A DNA stretch of 64,000 nt, from the NCBI RefSeq assembly GCF_039614725.1, contig NZ_CP154859.1:1736001-1800000 (forward strand). The letters run 5' to 3'. Shown here piece after piece: positions 40,374 to 47,233 of this stretch. This DNA comes from Thauera sp. JM12B12 (lineage in GTDB: Bacteria; Pseudomonadota; Gammaproteobacteria; Burkholderiales; Rhodocyclaceae). The notes beneath the pieces were generated by a model that saw only the letters and a list, made by a program, of their open reading frames with translations, ran no database searches and was not told where the DNA came from. Position 1 is the first letter of the stretch. Each line of letters begins with the position of its first letter. The translations under genes and the position numbers were made by a program.

Positions 40374-41132
40374 TCAGCGGACTCGGGTGGCGTTGAAGAG
40401 GCGGCCGGGGGCCTGCGTCGGTGCGGCCAGCTGCATCAGGTGCAGTGCATGCCAGATGACGGCCTGGTTGCTCGTGATCACCGGGCGGCCGATGGCCTGC
40501 TCGATGCGCTCGACGGCCTCGCTTGCGCGCAAGGCGGTGCACGAGATGAAGAGCGCGTCGGCGTCGGCGGCGGTGGCCCGGATCCCGGCGGCGACGATCG
40601 CCTCCGGTGCGATGTCGGTCATCGCATAGTCGTCGTCCATGTCGAAGCCCGACACGTTGAGCACATCCAGGCCGCGCTCGCGGTAGTAGCCGCCGAGCTC
40701 GCGATTCACCGCGGCGCGGTAGGGCGTCAGCATCGACACCCTGTGCGCGCCGACCTGCGCCAGCGCGGCCAGGCTGGCGGTGACCGGCGTGGTCGCGTGG
40801 CGCGCCGCGCGCACCTCGCCAAGCAACTTCAGCGTCTGCGCCTCGCCCATCGCGATCGTGCCCGAGGTGCAGCCATACACGAGCACGTCCAGCGCCAGTC
40901 CGGGCAGCAGGTCGCGGCCGGCGCGCGGCAGATCCTCGGCCACGCGCTGCAGGGCCGCGAGGCTCATCGGGTTCTCATGGCGCACGCGGTTGCAGTAGAG
41001 GCCGACGCCGGCCGGCAGCATGCGGCGCAGGTCGGCCTCGCTGTTGAGGTCCGTGGCCAGCGCAAGCAGGCCGATGCGCGCCGCCACAGGGGTGGCCGGC
41101 AGCACGTCGAGGGGGAGGGTGTCGATCAGCAT
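40374..41132 (-). CDS. eutA: EutA, Asp/Glu racemase/arylmalonate decarboxylase superfamily
   Basis: A 252-residue protein of the aspartate/glutamate racemase superfamily. The two catalytic Cys are visible in LVYGCTSGTIAMG and LFISCTALRASE. In ectoine clusters the protein is named EutA and works with EutB and EutC on hydroxyectoine; maleate isomerase-like members are the nearest alternatives. It is 22 bp downstream of uehC and 4 bp upstream of eutB. Confidence 0.85.
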   Translation of the reverse strand: MLIDTLPLDVLPATPVAARIGLLALATDLNSEADLRRMLPAGVGLYCNRVRHENPMSLAALQRVAEDLPRAGRDLLPGLALDVLVYGCTSGTIAMGEAQTLKLLGEVRAARHATTPVTASLAALAQVGAHRVSMLTPYRAAVNRELGGYYRERGLDVLNVSGFDMDDDYAMTDIAPEAIVAAGIRATAADADALFISCTALRASEAVERIEQAIGRPVITSNQAVIWHALHLMQLAAPTQAPGRLFNATRVR

Positions 41133-41154
41133 GGAGTCGTTTTCACTCGGAGTG

Positions 41155-42435
41155 TCAGCGGAATGCCAGCGTGGGCAGAAACAGCGCGATCTGCGGGAAG
41201 ACCACCAGCAGCAGCGAGGCGAGCAGCAGCAGGATGATGAACGGCGGCGTGCCTGCGATCACGTCCAGGTAGGGTTTGCGGAACACCGCGCAGGCGGTGA
41301 AGATGTCGCAGCCGAAGGGCGGTGTGGCCGAGCCGATCGCCATCTGCAGCGTCACCAGGGTTCCGATCAGCACCGGGTCGATGCCCGCGGCGAGCACCAG
41401 CGGCATGAAGATCGGCGTCAGGATCAGGGTCACCACGATCGAATCGACGAACATGCAGCCAATGAAGAAGGCCACGCAGATGGCGAAGATGATGGTGTAG
41501 GGGCCGGCGTCGGCAAGCCCGAGTCCGCCGATGATCTGCTGCGGAATCTGGGCGAACGAGATCAGCCACGAGAAGGCTGCGCCCGCGCCGACGAGGATGA
41601 ACACGATGCCGGTGATCAGTCCGGTCGAGTAGGCGATGGCAGGCAGGTCGCGCAGGCTGACCGCGCGATGGATGAAGACCTCGAGGATGAAGGCGTAGAG
41701 CACCGCCATCGCCGCGACCTCGGTCGGACTGAACATGCCGGTAAACAGCCCGCCGACGATCAGCACCGGGAACATCGTCGCCAGCGAGGCCTTGCGCATC
41801 GCCGCCAGGCGCTCCTTCCAGGTCGCGCGCGGGTGCAGCGGCAGGTCCTTGCGCCACGCGTACCACACCGAGTACGCGCTGAACAGCACCAGAATGAGCA
41901 GGCCGGGGCCGATGCCGGCGAGGAACAGTTCGGCGATCGAGACCTTGCCGACGATGCCGAACACGATCATGCCGATGCTCGGCGGGATCAGGAAGGCGAT
42001 GTCGGAGGCGTTGATGATGAGCGCGACGGTGAACTTGTCGTCGTAACCGCGCTCGAGCATGCGCGGGCGCAGCGGGCCGCCGATGGCCACCACGGTGGCC
42101 TGGGTGGAGCCGGAGATGGCACCGAACAGCGTGCACGAAAGGGCTGCGGTGACCGCCAGACCGCCCCGGATGTGGCCGAAGAAGGTCATCGCCAGGTCGA
42201 GCAGGCGATTCGCCGTGCGGCCGCGGGTGACGATGTCGGCGGCGAGAATGAACATCGGCACGGTGATCAGCGCCACCGGGCTGATGCCGCTGATCATCTG
42301 CTGGATGATGATGTCGGTGCGCAGGTTGGGCAGGTAGAGCAGGAAGCCGGCGAGGGTCGCCACCAGCATCGGCACCATCATCGGGAAGCCGAGCAGCATG
42401 AGGACGATCATGATCAGGAGCATTGTCATTGCCAT
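41155..42435 (-). CDS. uehC: TRAP transporter large permease, ectoine uptake (UehC-like)
   Basis: DctM-type large membrane subunit of a tripartite ATP-independent periplasmic transporter. The 426 residues form about 12 helices; FGAISGSTQATVVAIG and IGMIVFGIVG are typical. GAGGAG lies 10 bases before the ATG at 42435, so the longer frame reaching into uehB is rejected. Assignment to ectoine/hydroxyectoine comes from the flanking eut, doe and enuR genes. It follows uehB after 11 bp. Confidence 0.9.
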   Translation of the reverse strand: MAMTMLLIMIVLMLLGFPMMVPMLVATLAGFLLYLPNLRTDIIIQQMISGISPVALITVPMFILAADIVTRGRTANRLLDLAMTFFGHIRGGLAVTAALSCTLFGAISGSTQATVVAIGGPLRPRMLERGYDDKFTVALIINASDIAFLIPPSIGMIVFGIVGKVSIAELFLAGIGPGLLILVLFSAYSVWYAWRKDLPLHPRATWKERLAAMRKASLATMFPVLIVGGLFTGMFSPTEVAAMAVLYAFILEVFIHRAVSLRDLPAIAYSTGLITGIVFILVGAGAAFSWLISFAQIPQQIIGGLGLADAGPYTIIFAICVAFFIGCMFVDSIVVTLILTPIFMPLVLAAGIDPVLIGTLVTLQMAIGSATPPFGCDIFTACAVFRKPYLDVIAGTPPFIILLLLASLLLVVFPQIALFLPTLAFR

Positions 42436-42446
42436 GGGGAGTCTCC

Positions 42447-43016
42447 TCAGATGCTGGGCAGGTCGAGTTCGTCGTGCTCGCGCACGGTGGCCGAGATATA
42501 GACCTCGTCGTGCCTGAGGTTGGCCACCGCGGCGAGCAGGAACTGCAGCGCGGTGAGGCCGAGGCCGAAGGGTAGCCACAGCAGGGTCATCCACACCGGC
42601 AACTGCAGGGCCGGCGTGACCCGGCCGAGCGCCTGAATGCGCGCGATGTATTCATAGGCATACCACGCGAGCAGGACGAGCACCGCTGCGGTGAGCACCT
42701 GGATGAAGGCGAACATGAAGCGGCGGTAGGTCGGCGGAATCTGGTCGGTCAGGGCCGACATGCGGATGTGGCGGCCCTGGCGGGCGGCCGCGCTGGCGCC
42801 GACGAAGGTCACCAGCACGATGAGGAACTGGTTGAGCTCCTCGGTGAAGAACAGGCTGCTGTTGTAGACCAGGCGCATGAAGATGTTGCCGGTCGTGTTG
42901 ACCGCCATCAAGATGATTGCCCACGCCAGAAGGTGCCTTTCGAGTACGGCCAGTCCGTGGTCGATGTGTCGTGCGACACGGGAGACGACCCCCGTCCGGG
43001 GTGATTCCTGGTTCAT
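42447..43016 (-). CDS. uehB: TRAP transporter small permease, ectoine uptake (UehB-like)
   Basis: DctQ-type small membrane subunit, 189 residues with four predicted helices. NTTGNIFMRLVYNSSLFFTEELNQFLIV is split by the family motif with the conserved EE/EL pair, and GASAAARQGRHIRM is diagnostic. It is the first gene of the uehB-uehC-eutA-eutB-enuR unit and starts about 63 nt after the predicted transcription start of its CTAG-box promoter. Confidence 0.88.
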   Translation of the reverse strand: MNQESPRTGVVSRVARHIDHGLAVLERHLLAWAIILMAVNTTGNIFMRLVYNSSLFFTEELNQFLIVLVTFVGASAAARQGRHIRMSALTDQIPPTYRRFMFAFIQVLTAAVLVLLAWYAYEYIARIQALGRVTPALQLPVWMTLLWLPFGLGLTALQFLLAAVANLRHDEVYISATVREHDELDLPSI

Positions 43017-43085
43017 GCTTGTGCTCCTCCGGCCCTGATTGGCGCCTGGCGATTGCCGGCGCTCTTGTGGTCCTTGTGTCTGTCT

Positions 43086-43128
43086 GCAGTTTAGTCAGGG
43101 GCAGGGAGGGCGCGAATGCACTAGAACA
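43086..43128 (-). promoter_or_regulatory. uehB promoter with CTAG box
   Basis: Minus-strand box ATTGTTCTAGTGCATT (43113-43128), centred 32 bp before the -10 centre TAAACT (43086-43091). No -35 is visible. It drives uehB-uehC-eutA-eutB and probably enuR. Confidence 0.6.
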
Positions 43129-43274
43129 ATATGGGGCCGATCCATGCGGCAGCGTCGCCGTCACGTGATTGCAGCGGCGCCATATCGCGCGCTCCTCGCC
43201 CTGGCTGTCGCTGGCGTTGCCCTGGCTGCATTGGCGGGTGATGGCGCGGCAGCGGGGCGTGGGGCAGGCGCAAA

Positions 43275-43316
43275 CTGTCCTAGTGCAATCCGCTTGCGCA
43301 CCGAAGCCTGTAGCCT
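43275..43316 (+). promoter_or_regulatory. uehA promoter with CTAG box
   Basis: Plus-strand box CTGTCCTAGTGCAAT (43275-43289), centred 32 bp before the -10 centre TAGCCT (43311-43316). No -35 is seen. The predicted start is near 43323, leaving a 59-nt leader before uehA. Confidence 0.6.
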
Positions 43317-43381
43317 GCGCTCAAGTCGTACAGGGAATGGCTTGAACGGCTAGACCAAGATCAGCATGAGAGGAGACAGAC

Positions 43382-44416
43382 ATGAACATTGGCATCCGCA
43401 TTCGGCGTCTCGCCGCAGGCGTCACGCTCGGCTTCGCTACCCTTTCCGCGGCCGCTGCCGACTGGAAGTTCGCCGTCGAGGAAGGTCCGGGCGACGTGCA
43501 GACACTGTACGCCGAGGAGTTCAAGCGCCTCGTCGAGGAGCGTACCCAGGGCAAGGTGAAGGTCACGATCTATACCTACGGGCAGCTCGGTAACGAGAAC
43601 GATCTGACCGAGCTCACCGCCGTCGGCGCGATCCAGTTCTCGAATGCCTCCCCCGGTCACCTCGGGACCTTCGTGCCCGAAGTCCAGGTGCTGAGCCTGC
43701 CCTTCCTGCTGCCGGAATCGGACAAGGCCAAGGGCGATGTGCTGTCGAACAGCAAGGCCTTGTACGAGGATCTGGCCAAGGACTTCACCGCCAAGGGGCT
43801 GAAGCTGTTCACCGTCTATCCCGAAGGCGAGATGGTGTGGACGACCAAGAAGCCGGTGCGCACGCCGGAGGACCTCGGTGACGTCAAGTTCCGGGTGATG
43901 ACCTCGCCGATCCTGATCGAGCAGTTCAAGCTCTATGGCGCCAACCCGGTGGCGCTGCCCTGGGGGGAAGTGTACGGTGGCCTGCAGATGAACGTGATCC
44001 AGGCCCAGGTCAACCCGGCCTTCTTCATCGAGAGCGCGAAGTTCCACGAGGTCACCAGCCACCTCGTGCATGTCGGCGACGTCGAGTACACGACCACGGT
44101 GGTCGCCAACGCCGACTTCTGGGACGGCCTGTCCGACGAGCAGCGGACGATGCTCGGCAAGGTCCGCGACGATTTGCAGACCTTCATCCTCGAGAAGCAG
44201 CGCGAGAAGAACGCCGCCGCCGTCGAGAAGATGCTGAAGGACAATCCCAAGCTCAGCGTCATCAAGCTGACCCCAGAGGAGCGCGATGTCTTCCGCAAGC
44301 GCGCCGAGCCGCTGGCCGATACGCTGGTCGGCATGGTGGGCGGTCGCAGCGGCCAGATTCTCGAGCAGTTGAGGGCCGACATCGCCAAGGCGGAGAAGGC
44401 GGTCGAAGCCAAGTAA
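43382..44416 (+). CDS. uehA: TRAP transporter substrate-binding protein, ectoine (UehA-like)
   Basis: DctP-type periplasmic binding protein, 344 residues with a signal peptide cleaved near residue 27 (SAAAADWKFAVEEG). GDVKFRVMTSPILIEQFKLYGANP contains the conserved Arg that binds the ligand carboxylate, and ALPWGEVYGGLQMNVIQAQ is typical of DctP. GAGGAGA lies 6 bases before the ATG. It is transcribed divergently from uehBC, unlike the usual uehABC order. Binding of ectoine is inferred from the neighbourhood. Confidence 0.88.
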   Translation: MNIGIRIRRLAAGVTLGFATLSAAAADWKFAVEEGPGDVQTLYAEEFKRLVEERTQGKVKVTIYTYGQLGNENDLTELTAVGAIQFSNASPGHLGTFVPEVQVLSLPFLLPESDKAKGDVLSNSKALYEDLAKDFTAKGLKLFTVYPEGEMVWTTKKPVRTPEDLGDVKFRVMTSPILIEQFKLYGANPVALPWGEVYGGLQMNVIQAQVNPAFFIESAKFHEVTSHLVHVGDVEYTTTVVANADFWDGLSDEQRTMLGKVRDDLQTFILEKQREKNAAAVEKMLKDNPKLSVIKLTPEERDVFRKRAEPLADTLVGMVGGRSGQILEQLRADIAKAEKAVEAK

Positions 44417-44441
44417 TCGCCCAGCGCGAGGACGCAGGACG

Positions 44442-44468
44442 AATGGGCGCCGCAGGTCGGCGCCCATT
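44442..44468 (+). terminator. Terminator after uehA
   Basis: A perfect 11-bp inverted repeat, AATGGGCGCCG and CGGCGCCCATT, with a 5-base loop and a following T, 26 bp past the uehA stop. Confidence 0.6.
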
Positions 44469-44605
44469 TCGCTTCATCCGCCCGTCGTCAGCAATCCGTC
44501 GCGCCCGTCGAAGGCACGGCACGTCCCCAGCCGGCGCCTGAAACGCCGTTGTGAGCGCGTGGCCTCGACGGAGCGCGAGGCGGCCATCGTGTGCAGGGAG
44601 TCCAG

Positions 44606-45460
44606 ATGAATGACCGACAGCGTGCCCTGGTGATGGTCGCCCTTGGGGTGCTGTTGCTGTCGCCCGATGCGCTCGTACTGCGCTGGATCTCGGCCGACCC
44701 GCTGCACGTGCTGGTCTGGCGTGGGCTGCTGATGGCCGCGGGCATGGGGGTCGTGCTGCTGCTGCGGTATCGGGCCGCACTGCCGCGGGCCTTGCTGCGA
44801 TGCGGCTGGGCCGGGGTCGGCTGTGCGCTGTGCTACTGCCTCAGCACGATCTGCTTCCTGCAGGCGATCAGCCTTGCCGGGGCGGCCAGCACGCTGATGA
44901 TCTACAGCGTGTCGCCTCTGGTGGCGGGGCTGGCGAGCTGGGCCTGGCTCGGTGAGCGCCTGCCGCTGCGCAGCGTGGTCGCGATCGGCGTGAGCGCGCT
45001 CGGCATCGCGCTGATCGTCAGCGACGACTCGCCCGGAGCCAACCTGACCGGCAGCCTCCTTGCGCTCGCGGGCGCCGCGCTGCTGGCGCTCAACTTCACC
45101 CTGGCACGAAGCCGTCCCACCGTCGACATGAGTCCGGCGCTCATGCCGGGCGCCTTGCTCGCCGCCGGATTCGCATTCGTGGTCGGCGGGGCGCCTGTGC
45201 TGCAGGAGGCCGAGCTCATGGTGCTGGCGGTCATGGCGGGCGTGCTGCTGCCGCTCGGGTTCATGCTCGTGCAGCTCGGACCACGCAGGATTGGCGCGGC
45301 CGAGGTCGGCCTGCTGCTGCTGCTCGAGGTCGTGCTCGGACCGCTATGGGTGTGGCTGATGCTCGACGAGACGCCCGGACCCACGGTGCTCGTCGGCGGC
45401 GGCGTCGTCATCGCGGCCCTGCTCGGCCATGCGCTCGCGGGTTGGCGGGCCGAGGCCTGA
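44606..45460 (+). CDS. DMT-family (EamA) transporter
   Basis: A 284-residue inner-membrane protein with ten predicted helices arranged as two EamA repeats: VLVWRGLLMAAGMGVVLLL in the first and LGPRRIGAAEVGLLLLLEVV, VWLMLDETPG in the second. Such proteins export amino acids or other metabolites. The ATG at 44606 (MNDRQRALVM) follows CAGGGAG. It lies after the uehA terminator, so a link with ectoine is doubtful. The substrate is unknown. Confidence 0.85.
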   Translation: MNDRQRALVMVALGVLLLSPDALVLRWISADPLHVLVWRGLLMAAGMGVVLLLRYRAALPRALLRCGWAGVGCALCYCLSTICFLQAISLAGAASTLMIYSVSPLVAGLASWAWLGERLPLRSVVAIGVSALGIALIVSDDSPGANLTGSLLALAGAALLALNFTLARSRPTVDMSPALMPGALLAAGFAFVVGGAPVLQEAELMVLAVMAGVLLPLGFMLVQLGPRRIGAAEVGLLLLLEVVLGPLWVWLMLDETPGPTVLVGGGVVIAALLGHALAGWRAEA

Positions 45461-45561
45461 GGCCGGCGACCGGACACGCACGTTTCCGAACTTCCGAGCC
45501 GGCCCGGGCCACCGCGTCGCGGTCTGGGAACCCGCTGAAGGGGACAAGGCCGTCCCTTGCC

Positions 45562-45897
45562 TCACCTGTCCCGCAAGGCGAAGGGCAGCAGTATGAGCAG
45601 CCCCACCGCGTCCGCCACCCAGTCCCACGGATCGCCGAAGCGATGCGCGGTCATCGATTGCGCGAACTCCATCGCCGCGCCATAGAGCAGCAGTCCGAGC
45701 GCGATCGCCAGCGGTCGTTGGGGCCAGGCCGCGAGCGCGAGGAGGGCGAGCAGGGCAAACAACACCGCGTGTTCGATCTTGTCCTGCCAGGCGAAGAGCC
45801 TGACGACGTCGGGGGTGGGCAGCAGGGCCAGCCAGAACACCGCGATCAGGGCGATGGCGAAGCTGACACGCAAGAGTTTGCGAACGGATGAGGGCAT
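45562..45897 (-). CDS. VanZ-like membrane protein
   Basis: A 111-residue protein with about four hydrophobic helices. QDKIEHAVLFALLALL and the C-terminal GDPWDWVADAVGLLI are typical of the VanZ-like family. The family is named after a teicoplanin-resistance gene, but most members have no known role. The ATG at 45897 (MPSSVRKLLRV) is the best start; the signal for translation is weak. It is convergent with the DMT gene and divergent from the sugar dehydrogenase. Confidence 0.75.
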   Translation of the reverse strand: MPSSVRKLLRVSFAIALIAVFWLALLPTPDVVRLFAWQDKIEHAVLFALLALLALAAWPQRPLAIALGLLLYGAAMEFAQSMTAHRFGDPWDWVADAVGLLILLPFALRDR

Positions 45898-45978
45898 GCA
45901 AAGTCCGAGAGAGGTCGAAACGGTTTCAGCGTCCCGCAAGGCGGGATGGACACGTGCATCGTGACGAGGAGAAAGACA

Positions 45979-47190
45979 ATGACGATGAAGATTCGATCAC
46001 GCCGGCGCGCCGCGCCGACGCAGCTGGCGCTGACCGGCGTTGGCCGCTCGACTGCCCGCGCGCGGCCGCTGATGCTGGCGGCGGCATTGCTCTCGGCTGC
46101 CCTGGTTGCGCTGCCGGTTTCGGCGCGGGACCTGATCGTGCGCACCGAGGCCGGCAACGTCAAGGTGGTGGAGGTGGCGAGCGGACTGCAGAGCCCTTGG
46201 TCACTGGCTTTCCTGCCCGACGGTCGCATGCTGGTGACCGAGCGCCCTGGACGGCTGCGCCTGGTCGGTGCCGATGGCACGGTCTCGGCCCCGATCGAAG
46301 GCATCCCGACGGTGCATGCGCGCGGCCAGGGCGGGTTGCTCGACGTGGCCCTCGGACCGAACTTCGTCGAGGACGGCTTGATCGTGTTCGCCTACGCCGA
46401 ACCCACCGAGCGCGGCGCGCGCACTGCAGTGGCGCGCGCGCGCCTGGACATCGAGGGGCTGCGCCTGCACGACGTGCGCCGCATCTTCGCCCAGGACGAG
46501 GACCCGTCGGGCAACCACCACTGGGGCTCGCGCCTGGTGTTCGCCCCCGACGGCACGCTGTTCGTGACCCTGGGCGATCGCTTCCATCCGCGCGAGCGCG
46601 CCCAGGCGCTCGACAGCCACCTCGGCAAGGTGGTGCGCATCACGCTCGATGGTGGCGTACCCACCGACAACCCGTTCGCCACGCGCGCCGGGGCCCGGCC
46701 GGAGATCTGGTCGTATGGGCATCGCAACGTGCAGGGCGCCGCCTTGCATCCGCAGACGGGCGAACTGTGGACCCACGAGCATGGCCCGCAGGGCGGTGAC
46801 GAGGTCAACCGCACGCGCGCCGGACTCAACTACGGCTGGCCCGAGGTCACCTATGGCCGCGAATACGTCACCGGGCGCAAGATCGGCGAGGCCGAGACAC
46901 GCGCGGACGTCGAGCCGCCGGTGCTGCAATGGACGCCCTCGATCGCGCCCTCGGGCATGGCCTTCTACAGTGGCGACGTCTTCCCGGCCTGGAAGGGCAG
47001 CCTCTTCGTCGGTTCGTTGAAGTTCCAGATTCTCGCCCGCCTCGAGCTCGACGGCGGGCGCGTGGTGCACGAGGAGCGCCTGCTCGGCGAACTCGGTCGT
47101 CGTATCCGCGACGTGCGCCAGGGGCCGGACGGCCACCTGTGGCTGGTGGACGAGACCGAGGGCCGCATCCTGCGTCTCGACCCCGCCTGA
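45979..47190 (+). CDS. PQQ-dependent soluble aldose sugar dehydrogenase-like protein
   Basis: A 403-residue exported protein: Arg-rich N terminus, hydrophobic segment near residues 30-48 and cleavage about ALPVSARD. The remaining six-bladed propeller is of the GSDH/YliI type: LQSPWSLAFLPDGRMLVTERPG, HHWGSRLVFAPDGTLFVTLGDR, GHRNVQGAALHP, THEHGPQGGDEVN and the C-terminal DVRQGPDGHLWLV. These enzymes oxidise aldose sugars in the periplasm with PQQ. GAGGAGAAAG precedes the ATG. No PQQ synthesis genes are near, so holoenzyme formation is open. Confidence 0.9.
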   Translation: MTMKIRSRRRAAPTQLALTGVGRSTARARPLMLAAALLSAALVALPVSARDLIVRTEAGNVKVVEVASGLQSPWSLAFLPDGRMLVTERPGRLRLVGADGTVSAPIEGIPTVHARGQGGLLDVALGPNFVEDGLIVFAYAEPTERGARTAVARARLDIEGLRLHDVRRIFAQDEDPSGNHHWGSRLVFAPDGTLFVTLGDRFHPRERAQALDSHLGKVVRITLDGGVPTDNPFATRAGARPEIWSYGHRNVQGAALHPQTGELWTHEHGPQGGDEVNRTRAGLNYGWPEVTYGREYVTGRKIGEAETRADVEPPVLQWTPSIAPSGMAFYSGDVFPAWKGSLFVGSLKFQILARLELDGGRVVHEERLLGELGRRIRDVRQGPDGHLWLVDETEGRILRLDPA

Positions 47191-47233
47191 ACGCGGCTGC
47201 CGCGTCCTGGGCCGGACCCGGCGCGGGACGGCC

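Larger units (their letters stand above)
43017..43381. other. Divergent uehB/uehA intergenic control region
   Basis: These 365 bp contain no credible gene. They hold two opposite promoters with CTAG boxes, at 43086-43128 for uehB and at 43275-43316 for uehA, about 160 bp apart. A short frame at 43039-43353 lies across both promoters and has no recognisable product, so I do not call it. Confidence 0.7.

Noticed and set aside
43039..43353. 104-residue frame between uehB and uehA
   Set aside because: It spans both divergent promoters and has no similarity I recognise. A signal-peptide-like stretch is probably due to Ala-rich codon content.
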